Positions 1 to 12,077 of a stretch of 64,000 nucleotides of DNA are shown here, piece after piece. The notes beneath the pieces are model-generated. The model ran no database searches, was not told the origin of the DNA, and saw nothing but the letters and a program-made list of their open reading frames with translations. The position numbers were made by a program, and so were the translations under genes. The stretch lies in NCBI GenBank assembly GCA_016647705.1, contig CM028334.1:5742546-5806545 (forward strand), in the 5' to 3' direction. Source of the stretch: Eucommia ulmoides. Its lineage: Eukaryota; Streptophyta; Magnoliopsida; Garryales; Eucommiaceae. Positions within the stretch are counted from its first letter, which is position 1, and every line of letters starts with the position of its first letter.

Positions 1-1014
1 ACGACATAGCACATTAAAGACACAAAGCATGTCAAATGTGGCAGAACCTACAAGTTATAGTAAAAAAAGGATGAATGAAAAATATTATTTTGCAATTCCG
101 TCTTTTAGTATTGAATTAACACAAGAAGATATTAACCAAAATGCATTTGTTGTAGCAAGGATTTTCAGGCCAAGGACACAACATCTGCTAATCCAGGTGT
201 ATGTCACCCATTCGAAACAGCAAATGAAAAGAAAAAATAAAAAACTCCTCCAACATGTCCTCCAAGTAAATCATCAACAACAAATTTCTCTAAAGTTTCC
301 AAGAAACTCGAAACAAGCAAACAACGGGCGCGTCTACAATTAAGCGAAAACGATGAATTGGTAGCTAAAAACTGTGTTTTGTCTAACACAATAGTTGAAC
401 GAGACCAAGAGATAAAAAATCTAAAAATCAAGATTACTTTAGTAGAGAAAAAGTGTGATTTACAAAATGAACAACTGCACAATGAAAACATGCATTTGAA
501 AAAAGGTATGTCTACTAGAAATGAGCTGAGAGCTGAATTGTCCACTAAGGAAAATAGGATCAAAGTGGTAGAAGAAGAAAACAGACATTTGAAGGAAAGA
601 ATCCAAAAATCAAACATAAAGTTTCAACCCAAAGATGAGAAACTAGATTCAAGAGGCTTTTCAAATCAATCAACATCATTTGATGAACAAGAAAAAACGA
701 TTGAAAATGTCTCTAGTTCTCCCACGATAACACAACCTACCAAAGAAGAATCATCTCTAGTACGTAAAATTAGAGGTCGCAATCGGAAAAGAGTTGTTAA
801 AAGCGATTTTGTGTACGAGCCACAAAGGAAAATGCGGTGCACAAATATTTCAGAGGAAGTTATTGATGTTGATGATATTCCTTTAATAAAAAGGTTGCTC
901 AAGGAAAAGCTAAAAACATTTCCAAACCGACAAAAATTTGTTGTGGGGAAAGCGATGTCAGACAATGATTGGGAGAAGCTTAGGCACATTTACAAGAACG
1001 CAAAACATGAGTAA
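1..1014 (+). pseudogene. N-terminal part of a MULE-borne Ulp1-like gene (coiled coil)
   Basis: Two overlapping reading frames make up this part. Frame one (29-343) contains FAIPSFSIELTQEDIN, which resembles the SFxLxLTQ region upstream of the protease in plant transposon-borne Ulp1 proteins. The second frame is open from 241 to 1014. It is rich in Lys, Glu and Asn, with heptad-like stretches around 300-640 that suggest a coiled coil, and ends in DNDWEKLRHIYKNAKHE. A stop at 238-240 and a frame change separate the two parts, so the gene is broken. The true start lies to the left of the window. It runs directly into the protease-like segment at 1060-2156. The assignment rests on this neighbour; alone, the segment would be called hypothetical. 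Confidence 0.5.
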
Positions 1015-1059
1015 GAATTTATAACCTAGCTAAACTTAGATTTTTTTTTTTTTAAATCA

Positions 1060-2156
1060 TTGAAATTTAACAAATTATTCAACAACATCAATGTATGGAC
1101 CGAACGCAACATCTTTTCCGGTGTCAAATTGCACAACTTAATTGATATCATCGAGGACCAACAATTAACGAGCCGGGTAAAATTTCGCATTATTACAAAA
1201 TATATTATCCGATCAACTAATTTTTATATGTGTTTGATGTAGGTGATTGATAGTTTCAGTGCTATACAACTATCAAAACAAAAGAAAATGACAACAAGGA
1301 GAAAAAATACAAGTCAGGTTCATAAAAAAAAAACCATTGATTATGCCAAGTTTAAGTTGGATAATTTCTCCTAAATCTAATAGCATAATTTGTTTTCTTA
1401 CTTTCTACTGCTTTAATAAATAACCACCAAATATCAGATAATATGAAACTAGATGCAAACTAATTTTTTATTGTATGCAATTAAACATACGATAGTGAAG
1501 GAGAAAAGAGAAGCAATGATCAAAGAGCAGCTGGACAAAAAATTAGAAGAGGGACTTTCTAAACGTTGTCCTTTTATTTTATTCCCAATCAATACTCCTG
1601 GTCGAAAAAAGTTGTCATGTCATTGTAGTTTATTGGTTTTCGAGACAGAATCAGGTTCTTTGAAACATTTCAATTCCTTGCAATCTCACTCTACTCATGA
1701 TCCATATATGGAGAATGCAAAATTGATGGTAATATACTTATCCTTGTATTTTATATTCTAATTTTTTCTTTATACCATTATTTTTGGCTTACTAACTATA
1801 ATTATAATTACAATTAAAGAAATCATATATCATGGATTACTTCAAACGGAACATGACCACACCACATTTCACAATGAAAGATATAGAACCAAAACTTGAA
1901 GTCATGAGAAACAACCCCATCTAATCTGACAACATGTGAGTGAAAAAACAAAGAATGATTTGATTTGTTCATTCATTTATTACATTTTCGTTAATTACAA
2001 TTTTTTGTTACGTTTCGGACCAGATTGTGGACCTATTGTGACATACATAATGCGGCAATATTGTCTTAGAAAGCAAAAAAATATTGCACATTTAGATGGC
2101 AGAAAGATAGCAATACAAGAGAGATGTCAACTCATTCATGACATATTGAACAACAT
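1060..2156 (+). pseudogene. Ulp1-like cysteine protease domain (C48 type), degenerate
   Basis: Members of this family remove SUMO from proteins, and copies are carried by some plant Mutator-like elements. Short exon-like pieces appear in order. 1060-1242 contains NVWTERNIFSGVKLHNLID. 1255-1370 begins VIDSFSAIQLSKQKK, like the start of the usual 'VIDSY' region. 1453-1761 contains RCPFILFPINTPGR followed by CHCSLLVFE and HFNSLQSH. 1936-2156 contains FGPDCGPIVTYIMRQY. The His of the usual HW motif and the Cys of the DCG motif are present, but the usual catalytic Asp appears as Asn (HFNSL) and the Trp after His is Cys. Spacers look like introns. A solo LTR at 2157 cuts off the C-terminal end (ILNN). 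Probably inactive. Confidence 0.65.
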
Positions 2157-3770
2157 TGTATGCACGAGGATTCACAACCATCGTCCTCGCGGTAATTGAC
2201 TTCTCGCAAGTATACGAGGTCTAGTTTTAATATAATAGATCTTGTAAGATCGAATATCGTTCCACTGGGAATGGCAGGTAATTCGGTTGAGTATTGCGAT
2301 TTCAATAGTTTCATATTATCTCGACTAATCAAATTTTGTTTGTTTTCTATTTAATATACTAAGATAAACGACAACTATGAAGTTAGTTCTAATTACACTA
2401 ATTACGTAGGTATTGATTTCTTTCACATAATGCATAATCAACATCATTAAGTTAGCTATAATGGTTTTTTATCTATTCCGACAATCTCTGTATCGATAAC
2501 TTCTCCGCTACCTCTCCCGAGTGTAAGACGGGGGATTACACGACTTCGCATCAACGAAGAAGTCCTCTTCAACGCCTTTACGACCCTAGGTCGCATGAGT
2601 CTTTAGCCAACGTCATGGATTGCATACGTTCTAACGCCCTCCCGGATCGTTAGAACGTCACGTTGTATTTACCCTAGTCCAAATCTAGAGTTACCTCTCC
2701 CGAGTGTCAAACCTCGTATTCTTGGTTTATCGATACAAGCATAATATCAAGAATAATGATAAACACAATCGGATTTAGACAAACAACACATCAAAGTAAC
2801 ATTAATTCATTCAACTTAACAATTACATGATTTCAACTACACCTAAGTAACATTTAACTAATACTATAAGATCTCATCCATATACCATACAAAATAAGAG
2901 GGATTCAACATTCTTAGATATGAAAAAGTGATTACAAAGATAAAAACAAGAGAGAAACGATCAAATCTGGAAGTGAAACGGTTCACTATCGCTAATGATC
3001 GATCCGCAAGTGATCCTTCTTTGTTCGAATGATGAACCTCCTTCTTGATCTTCAAAATATATAACTTAAGAGCTCTCTACTAGGGTTAGGGTTCTTCAAC
3101 AACTGGTTTCAGACGTGGGATATGGGTATATATAGGCCTAGGGGTTCAAAAATATCTAAACAGATATTTTGGGCTGTTCTGCGAATTTCGCCTAAGCGGT
3201 AGAATCTTCGCCTAGGCGGAGTTTAAGTCGGTTAGAATTCTGCCTAGGCGACGGTTTCTTTGCCTAGTCGGAGGACTAACTTCTTGGTCCTCTTTCTTTC
3301 TGACGGAATTTCGCCTAGGCGGTAGCTACTTCGCCTAGGTGGATTTACAACAGTACAGCTCTTCCAGCAGTTCAACACTTCCAGCGTTCTGATGGATTTC
3401 CACCTAGGCGGTAGAAACTTCGCCTAGGCAGATTTCAATATTTCAGCCCTTGCAACCTTCTGACAGATTTTCGCCTAGGCGGTGGAAACTTCGCCTAGGC
3501 AGATTTTAACTTTTCAGCATTTGCAACTTTCTGATGAATTTCCGCCTAGGCAGTGGATACTTCGCCTAGGCGGAATTGCTCTGTTCTTTTGAAACCTCAT
3601 TTTTTCATCTTTTTTGCTACCCTTTTCTCCACCATTTCGCTCGGTTTGTCGATTGTTTACGTCCCTTCTCCTGACTAATAAAAACAGCGAAAAAGATATT
3701 CAAACTTCAATAAAATACTTGAAAACTGGCAAATTCGGTTTAGAATTAGATAGGTATTTTACACCTATCA
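2157..3770 (-). mobile_element. Solo LTR, 1.6 kb, of an LTR retrotransposon
   Basis: The element reads TGATAGGTGT... to ...CGTGCATACA on the minus strand, so it has TG...CA ends. It is flanked by the direct repeat AACAT at 2152-2156 and 3771-3775, an exact 5-bp target duplication. No second LTR or pol sequence lies between, so this is a solo LTR left by recombination, or a very short non-autonomous element. A TATA-like tatatata lies near 3128-3137 in minus orientation, so U3 would be on the right and R/U5 on the left. It interrupts the end of the Ulp1-like gene. The small minus-strand ORFs at 2132-2332 and 2864-3055 lie inside it and are not taken as genes. Confidence 0.8.
3185..3585. repeat. 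Tandem array of paired GCCTAGGC dyads in the U3 of the solo LTR
   Basis: The motif CGCCTAGGCGG, or one-base variants, occurs about a dozen times, mostly in pairs about 12 bases apart. Pairs recur every 70-90 bp, joined by similar linkers that contain CAGCCCTTGCAACCTTCTGA-like sequence. The core CCGCCTAGGCGG is a perfect palindrome. In the minus orientation of the LTR the array lies just upstream of the TATA-like box, the place of an enhancer array. Confidence 0.85.
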
Positions 3771-3775
3771 AACAT

Positions 3776-5285
3776 GCATAGGAGCTATCTAGTAAGAATT
3801 TTTTTTTTTTTTCGAAAAACCAATACTTCTTAATTTCTAGCTTGCAAGCCCATCTATCTATTGAGTGATAACCTCAAAACATATTGTTTTTACATGAAAA
3901 AAAAATTTAAAAAAATCCATATATTTTGCTTGCTATATTGTAATTGAACATTCTCTTTCACAAATTGTTCCTCTGTTGGTCATCAATAGAACAGTTAGTC
4001 ATTGCATTAGTTAACTGTTTAAAGGAAAAACTGTTGACAACATGGTTTATATGTTATGCCCGTAAAAAATGAAATGACCTGCGAAAAATTAACTTTCTTC
4101 AATAAAAAATCAAAATTTTCCAAAAGAGTAAGACAATAAGTTTTTCTCTAAAATTTGTTGTGCTATAATTTTACATTTGTCTAGAGATGATCATTGATTT
4201 GTTAAGTTAAACAATTGCAGGCCTGATCGAGGACAAACTACAAAGAGATCAGACATGATCAACGCGAAAAATGTCTTAAATCTTAAGAAGAGAGAAATCA
4301 CATGTAGGTTGTGAGACATTGTATGGAAAAAGAAAAAAAAAACACCAAGGCAATTCAAATGTACATAAAAAATTGTAAATGGTGTTGATAGTGTTTCTAT
4401 TGAACAGTTGGATTCAAAGTTATGGATTTATAGTAGTCAGATGTCTACGATTAAGTTGTGTTTGGGTAAAAGGGATTTTATTTGCCTAAATACAATCTTA
4501 TTTTTTTCAGTCAATATCTTCCAATGCCATTTCTCGAGAGTTTTAATTTGGAGATATTTATATTCATGAACAATATTAGATTTGAGTAAAAAATTTAGAA
4601 TACAAATCCAAATATGAGAATTCGAATGATCATAATAAAAAGAGTCTCTTGTTTGTTAAAATAAAAAATGAGTAATTTTGCACTCTAAATTTAAGTTGTT
4701 TCCCAAAATTTGAGTTTGATCAACTGATGATTAATTAGCATTCTATAATTTTCGCTTGTTAATTAAAATTCCATGATGACATTCCATCATTCATACTGCT
4801 ATATTGTATGAAAGCCAACTTTTGAAAGATGTTGAATATGGGTGAAATTGTTAACTCCCTTATCCTTTACCTACTTTCTAATAGATTACAATATATGTTC
4901 CTCTTTTTGTAACACCCATTTTTTTAAACATATTGAAACCAGAATACATTTTACAAAATGCACTCCACCAAATTAGGAAGAAAGCAATTTATCAACCCAC
5001 CAAATAAGACAGTACGTTCAATAAAAAAAATTATTGCAGTAAGTTCTAAAAAAATTTACTGTGTGACAATTTCACAAACTGATTAACAACTTTCAGGACA
5101 CAATATTTTATTAGAGAAGTATATATATCATAATTGTTTTTAAGAATACATGGATTAATATTTAACTGCAAAATAATAATAACATTGACAAATAATATAA
5201 AACTATAAATGACTACACAAATTAATACATAGAATTTAATACAAATAAATGAAAATAAATATACAAATTATATGCAAACTAAAAA
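3776..5285. other. AT-rich intergenic stretch between two convergent MULE genes
   Basis: About 1.5 kb of AT-rich DNA with many short A and T runs. I see no reading frame of note, no clear tandem repeat and no element ends. It lies between the 3' ends of the Ulp1-like gene (+) and the MULE transposase (-), so it probably holds their 3' UTRs and decayed transposon interior. Confidence 0.5.
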
Positions 5286-8050
5286 TCAAATTGGCTCTTT
5301 ACAAGTCTTCCTATTATGACCAGTATCACTGCAGCGACTACACTTAATTTTCTTCTTATTTATCACTTCACCTTTTCTTGGTAACCTGCTTTTCCTTGGA
5401 CTTCCACGTGGTCGCTTTGTCACTAGAGGTAAAATCTCAATTTCTTCATCTGCTAATATATTTTTTCCCACCGTCGGAACAACAAAAATGCCATCATCAT
5501 AACTTAACCGATAATAACTCATGTAAAAATACTCTTCAATGTACAAATTCAAGTCTCGATTCGAACTCGATATAGCCGCACACACATGAGCATAAGGGAA
5601 ACCATTAATTTGCCATCTAAAACAAGAACATGTTAAATTACCAAGATCAACTAATACAAAACGGATTGGAATGTACCTCAAATTTATCATGTCCAGATTC
5701 ACTAACAAACTATGTCTTACATAGATCCAACTTATTAATCATTTGTTCCTCATAAAAAGGGCACAATACATTATTCAATTCCCTTGCCTTGTTACATCTC
5801 AAAGATCTTTACTCCATAAGATCAACACGGATTCTGTCTATTGCCTTATGAATTGGTAAATGTGTAGCTTCATTGATCCAACCATTAAACGTTTCCTCTA
5901 AATTGGATGTCAACTCTCCATATATTTTTCCTTTAAAAAAGGCATTAGCCCATCGATCTTTAGGAATTTCATTTAGCTAATCAACCACAATTTCACTAGC
6001 CTCTTCCTTGAATTTTTCAAATAACAAATCAAAAATAGCAACTGTAGGAGCATGACAACAATCACGAAACAAACCAATCAATCTATTCTTCACAATCGGT
6101 GATCGACCACCCAATTTTTTCCTAAGATTCATTAATAAATGATGCAAACAAAATGAATGGTATGAATCAGGAAATACAATACTTACAGCTTTCATTAATC
6201 TCGGATGTCGATCAGATACGAAAGTCAATACACGACTAAGATCTAATATAATTGATAACTGACGCAAAAACCATTCCCAATTATCCTCATTTTTCGAATC
6301 CACAATTCCAAAAGCTAATGGAAACATTCCTAAAAAAGAAAAAGAAAAAATTAATAATGACCAGAACAAAAAATAATAACAAATAAAAGTCACAACAAAT
6401 TTGAATAAGAAAGTTTACTGTATTTATGTAAGACAATCATAAAAGAGAAAAAAACACATATAAAAATAAATTTCAAATAATAAGAAATATATTATATAAT
6501 CTTCATATGCAAACAAATAAAGAACATACTTTTATTTCCCGGTTGCACCAAGCAACATACCTTTATATTTGCCCTTCAAAAAAGTTCCATCTAAAAACAA
6601 CATTGGTCTAACATATTTAAAACTAGAAATCGATGCAGCAAATGCAACAAAAACACAAGAGAAATATTTTGTTTCATTGTCACACTTCAATACAAACTTA
6701 CTACAAGGATTTGTTTCTAACAACATTTGCTTATACCACCTCAATTCATCATAACCAACACGATGATCATCAAAAACATATTCCCTTGCCTTCTCTACTC
6801 CTCCCCATGCATGATGATAGCTTATATCAAAACCATAATTTGTTTTAAACTCATTATTAACATCAATAGGGTGCTTCAACGATTGAGCTTTCAATGATTG
6901 TTTAATGCAACCCGCAACAACTTTGCAAGTCATCCTTTCATTTCTCCGTATACGACATGCAAAGCCACATGTATGAACGTTACAAATATCTTTAATATAA
7001 AAAAAAATAAAAATTGTTCATGTGGTCTACAGCAACACGAACGTACCATGGACATCCTCGTTCTAACTTAAAAGCCCAACAAGCAACTACTCTAGTAGGT
7101 TCATTCTTAATATAGTTGAACCTGAATCCTACTTCAATTGAGTATTTCACAAGAGATTCTCTAAGGTGGCGTTTGGTACGCGGGATTCAAGATGAGATTG
7201 GAATGACCATTGGAATGGTCATTCCATTCCTATGTTTGGTACATGGGATTTAATCCCATTTCTATTATTAAGGAATCCCTAATCCCACAAAGCATGGGAT
7301 TAACCAATACCAAGTTAAACTTGGTATTGGTTAATCTCAATTACATGAGATTAAATTTTAATCAATAATTGGCCAAAAAATGAGATCAAATACAAAACAA
7401 ATATTTTAATTCGAATGAAATTTAATTAAATTAACTATTATATTATTTGAAAATTCAATTAAATTACTATTTTACCATTTGTTGTTATTCCAATACCACT
7501 TGTAATCCATTTCGTCACCAAACATAGGAATGGCAATAATCATTCCATTCCATTACCATATTAATTCCAATCCTATTGTCATTTCATTTCTTTTTATTCC
7601 ATTCCAGCGTACCAAATGTAGCGTAAATTCTTTTACACCTCCTTTGAACACTTGCCCTTTTTCATAAATAAGATTCTTCCACTCTGAAGATTGGGCAGAC
7701 TCAAAATTTACTGGAAAAAATGTCAATAAATAATATCATCTTGGCTATCATTAACGGAAACATTATTTAAAGTAGCACTAGATTGATCAACTACCGATAC
7801 TTTGCCCAAATTTATGCAACTTTATGTTCAAATCTACACATTCCAAATTCATGCACTTGGCAATTTTTCGGAGGCTAACAAATGACTCTTCATCTCTCAA
7901 ATAGCAATCCTCATGATTTGGAATAGAATATGATAAATTGAATATACCAAATTGCAAAACCATCATACTTTGAAAGAACACGTTCCTTCAAACTAGCCAA
8001 ATCTGATTCACAATCAATGTTGAATATGTGTGTAACTCCCATGTGCTTAC
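5286..8050 (-). pseudogene. MULE (Mutator-like) transposase, degenerate
   Basis: Minus-strand pieces follow the MURA-type domain order. The N-terminal region (about 8050-7640, containing CYLRDEESFVSLRKIAKCMN) is broken. A DNA-binding-like region follows (KYSIEVGFRFNYIKNEPTR, 7155-7085). The first catalytic Asp lies in MLFLDGTFLKGKYKG (about 6600-6560). After a probable intron (about 6331-6529) come GMFPLAFGIVD and FVSDRHPRLMKAV with the second Asp, then FCLHHLLMNLRK. The C-terminal SWIM-like finger reads CSCFRWQINGFPYAHVCA: the third ligand Cys is Tyr. The last segment has an intact zinc knuckle, CSRCSDTGHNRKTC. A MITE at 7165-7623 splits the coding region. It converges with the Ulp1-like gene, an arrangement known for transposase and ULP genes sharing one MULE, so the two probably belonged to one element whose ends I could not find. 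Confidence 0.8.
7165..7623. mobile_element. PIF/Harbinger-type MITE, copy 1
   Basis: A 459-bp element with imperfect terminal inverted repeats, GGTGGCGTTTGGTACGC at the left and a match ending in GTACCAAATGTAGCG at the right. It is flanked by TAA at 7162-7164 and 7624-7626. Removing it plus one TAA rejoins the transposase reading frame (VKEF then RESLVKYS), which confirms the ends. It contains internal dyads such as GGAATGGTCATTCC. Copies at 21148 and 44761 have the same ends. No coding capacity. A 3-bp target site fits PIF/Harbinger better than hAT. Confidence 0.8.
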
Positions 8051-8440
8051 AAACTAACAAAAAGCTAAAGAAATTGTCAATAATCTGTAAAATTCAAAGA
8101 AACAGTAAGTTATTAACTCGTTGTACAGTAACAAATATTTATTTTCAATGAAATTTTATAGGAGAATTTAAAAAAAAAACTACTTCACTCGAAACATAAC
8201 TGCCGACATATTAGTAACAGTAAATATCTTAGTACTACATAACACGTAATACAATTTCACTGGCAATTGCATTGAAAATAAATCAAGCTATTAATGACAG
8301 TAAACATATTTTAAATCCATATCATGTAATACAAACACACTGCCAACTAAATATATATAAACTTACTGTCAAACTCACTGTCCATATATATAAATAAAAG
8401 AAAAATAGAGAGAACGTACCCACACACACCCACACACATA

Positions 8441-8478
<38 letters not shown>

Positions 8479-8888
8479 AGATAGAGTATCAATGGTATAA
8501 ACATGCAACATCAATAGAAAAAATAGAGACAAAAGGCATGAAATCCATAAATCAAACCACTGTTGCACTCGAAATCGGATTGAACAGAAAAAACAAAAAA
8601 AACAAAATTGTTGATTGATCAAACATATTTGTTACCTTGAATCAGAATTAAATTGAACAGATAAAGCAAAAAACAGAGCATTACCTTGAATCAATTAAAT
8701 CACAAAAAAAAAAAAAAAAAAAATTACCTTAAATTGAGGGGTTTTTTGGCACAGATAAATCCGGCACGACACTGCAGACATGAATCGTGAATCATCACGA
8801 TGCATGACCAACGGTAAATTCGTTGATAGATTGAAGCCACGATCTGGTAACTCTTGAAAATCCACAAATTGTACAAGAAATATGGCCA
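8051..8888. other. AT-rich flank with CA and TA microsatellites
   Basis: No gene recognised. It contains a short CA-rich run (about 8420-8440) followed by a TA dinucleotide run (8442-8476), a poly(A) run at 8702-8722, and loosely repeated segments with 'acagtaa' at 8100-8330. Small minus-strand ORFs at 8347-8622 and 8695-8992 are short and cross the low-complexity tracts. It ends where unit A of the tandem duplication starts. Confidence 0.6.
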
Positions 8889-10708
8889 CTCCTTCCAAGA
8901 GCGGGTGTAAGACAATAATGGGCCTCCCATAAAATAAAAATAAAAAATAAAAAAGTGTTGACTTTGGTTGGGCTTAAATTAATGGGGTCCATTATTATTT
9001 ACACTTTATATCTGGGTCTAACAAAAAAAAAATCATTTTTTTAAAAAAAAAATGATTGATTCCTATATAGTAGGGCTATCATGGTATTGTAAAATTCTAT
9101 GGGTTTAAACTTATTTTCAGTTGAGCTTTTGGGGCCCATGCAAAAGATCCCTATTTTTAATTAGAGTAATTAGAAATTTCTATAATTATTTTAAAATTTT
9201 TTGTATATTAATTAGTTGAAATTGTTTCTAATTACGAAAAATTATTTCTAATTAGGGAGAATTAGAATTTTCTAGAATTATTTCTATAATTTTCTTATAT
9301 TAATTAGTGAGAATTATTTCTAATTAGAGAGAATTAATAAAATTTATTTACGTGTATTAATTAGGGAGAACTATTTCTATAATTTCCATATGCTAATTAG
9401 GAGAAATTATTTCAAATTAGGGAAGGTTAGAAATTTGTATAATTTTTGTATATTAATTAGTATAAATTATTTCTAGTTACGGGGAAATTATTTATAACTA
9501 AGGGAATTAGAAATTTTTATAATTGTTTCTATAATTTTCGTATATTAATTAGTGAGAATATAAGAACATAAGGTGTTTACTTAAAAATATAAGAATTTTA
9601 ATTGAATTCTCGTTGAAATATAGGATAAAAGTTTTCATTCTCAATAAAATGTATGAATACAAGAATATATTTTAAAGAAAAATAATATTACAACTACAAG
9701 GAAAGAGAGAAACGTCTAAAATAATAAAAATGCCCCGAAACTAATATATTCAGTCCAATATCTTTGCAGAATATTTGATTATACCAAATTGAAGCTAAAT
9801 TAAAAAATACGAGAGATCAAATGTGTGATCTCTGAAATCTTAAAGAGTCATTTAAACACCACTCCAAACTCATAGAGATAAAATTAACAAAAATAACCCT
9901 TCACTAGCGAAATTTCATATAATTTTGTTAACAAAAATTGAAATTGGATTATGTTGAAACGAAAATAAAATTAATTTGATAGACAAATAAACAACTCTAT
10001 AAATTTCATATAAAAATAATTTTTTTTTCCTTTATTATTTTTTAACTTTTATAAATTTAAAAATCGATATAGTGCCTTAAGGCACGTGAAATCCCTAGTG
10101 CTAACATAAGTTTATCTCTGCTCCATCCCTATTCGGAGTTGCCGACAACGTCTCAAAATCTCGAAGTTAGTTCGTCGAAACAAAATGATGTTGGAGTTAA
10201 TTTCAAAATGATTTTATTTTTTTAATTAAATGTGCAGAGTCGAGTAGCTAATGTGCAGACTTGCTAACTTATTTTCACCTTTAAACGAGTCAAGCTCAAC
10301 ATATAATGTTAGAGTTTGACTCATGTAAATATACATGAGCTCGAGGTCGGTTGAAAACATAGGCAAGCTCAAATTCAACTCGAGCTGGAAAACAAAATTA
10401 TGTATCTTTAAATTAAAATATAATATAATATTTATAAAATTATTATTTATATAATTTGCTCGTGAACACATTAGAACTGTTGACGAACATATCAGTTCGC
10501 CAAACTCTTCTAATAAATAAACAAGATTTTTTACCTCAAGTCTAGCTCGAGCTGGACCATATTCCAGTTGTAATCTCAATGATTAAGGAATAAATTATTA
10601 TTTATTTTGATATAAAAAAATTTGAAACTGAAACAAAAAATATGGAGAATTTAGAAGTAAATTTACTGTTCCAACAATACTCTGAAAGAAAATTTTTTGA
10701 CAAAATAA
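8889..10708. other. AT-rich start of unit A with internal repeats
   Basis: No gene. From about 9140 to 9570 it consists of loosely repeated words such as attagggagaattag and 'tttctataattttcgtatattaattag'-like segments of 40-80 bp. It is shared with unit B at 28750-30650. A small minus-strand ORF (10226-10579) exists in both units but in different lengths and without a recognised domain; I do not call it a gene. Confidence 0.6.
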
Positions 10709-11445
10709 TCTTATACTATATATAATAGTAGAAGACATGTCCTTATATTCAAGTATACATAATCTTCTTCATCTCCTTCATTCTCAATTCATTGCCGTTG
10801 ATCTCCACCATCATCTTCATCTCTTACAATAAATTCCAAAGTTCTTCATCTTCTACAATAAATTCCAAAGGTCTTCATTTTTTTTAATTGTCCGTTATTT
10901 TATTTTTTTTAATATATTTCTTACATTTTTTTTTGTTTTTTAATATATCAAATAATGGGTGACCTCATTTAATTTTTTAATCTTTTTTATTTTAGTTAAT
11001 TTATATGATTAAATTTTCTGATCCACATTTTATGTTATTTAAAAAATAAAGTGTAATTGAAAAATTATTTCTACCAAAAAAGAAATTTGATACGATATAA
11101 ATTAATTAAATTAACATTTGCTTTGCTAGACTTACAAAAATTGAATTGTAATTTATGCCCATTTGTGTGTTATTTTATAGTATTTTATTAAAAAATAATT
11201 TGTACATATATTATTTCACTTTTGAAAATATATATTTTCACCCCTTTATTTTTAGAAAAAAATAATTAGAATATTTAAAATTTCATATACTCATCCTCTA
11301 ATTTATATAAATTTCAATTGAACTCTTAAAAAAAATTATCCTATATGTAGATAAAAATCAAAATTATAATATCAAAGTATTCAAATTAAAAAAAAATATA
11401 TTAATATTTTTTTTAGACCTACATATTATGCGGGTCTAAAACTAA
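10709..11445 (+). mobile_element. Non-autonomous Helitron, 737 bp (unit A only)
   Basis: It starts TCTTATACTATATATAATAG and ends CTAA. It lies between A and T, without target duplication, as Helitrons do. Just upstream of the 3' end is a hairpin, TAGACC...GGTCTA with a 13-base loop (about 11414-11437). Unit B has the uninterrupted site aaaataa|tatatatg at 30650/30651, so both ends are fixed by an empty site. No helicase or captured gene was seen. Confidence 0.85.
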
Positions 11446-12065
11446 TATATATGAAAACGCCATTACAATCTCCACTACAAATTCATGCCAAGAAATTGGC
11501 ATGTCATGGTTCAAGTGTTTTTCTCTTGTTCACTGGTTCACTGACCTCCCAAACTCTAAATCACCTCCAGTTGGTGAAAACTTGGACGCCAACCTTTTGC
11601 TCGTTGCCGGATGTGCGACATGTAAGTCTCTGGCTCCGACATTCACCACCCATGGATTATGGCTTGCCGATTCAAATGGGTTTACGATTAGGTTATGCGA
11701 TATACCCTAGGATCCTTCAGTTAGTGATGTTAAGAACTAGGTAATCAGTGATATCAACTTTCTAATTAATGATTATGTACATTACTGATTTTATTATTTC
11801 GGGATTTAAATTATTTCGGGCGGATATCGGGGAGGCTTCATTTTGGGCTCACAAATAGTTCGAGCACGGGAGTTGCTTACATATGAATACGCCAGACTAC
11901 TTCATGTTGGCATCCTCGCAGCAAGACGACTCAATTTTTTGGCCATCCTGTTGGCAGCCAACGTTGTTCCAAGCATGAATGTTGGTTACCTGACCACTGA
12001 TTTCCAGACAACGATCCGACGGGTGATCGTGTGTGGAGTTAAGAGGTTGACAAGAAACATAAACC
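11446..12065 (+). pseudogene. RNase T2 (S-RNase-like) pseudogene, plus copy, unit A
   Basis: T2 RNases are secreted ribonucleases; the S-RNases of self-incompatibility belong to them. Exon 1 (about 11451-11736) shows TWTPTFCSLP and, in another frame, PTFTTHGLWLADSNGFT, the region around the first catalytic His (FTIHGLWP in the family). DPSVSDVKN then leads to a probable donor (ag|gtaatc, near 11740). After about 100 bases of intron, exon 2 (about 11837-12065) shows the second active-site region as FWAHK-stop-FEHGSC, normally HEWxKHGxC, then PDYF and RLNFLAILLAANVVPS...GYLTTDFQTTI. These match the C-terminal part of S-RNases. The damage: one frameshift in exon 1, a stop after IP, the Trp codon of the second motif as TAG, Glu to Lys beside it, and a frameshift after DYF. 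The single intron between the two catalytic motifs fits S-RNase structure. No function is expected. Confidence 0.75.
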
Positions 12066-12077
12066 CTTAGGGTCACA

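Noticed and set aside
10226-10579. 117-codon minus ORF (115 codons in unit B at 30162)
   Set aside because: No domain, AT-driven composition, and frames differ in several places between units. Kept only as a note.
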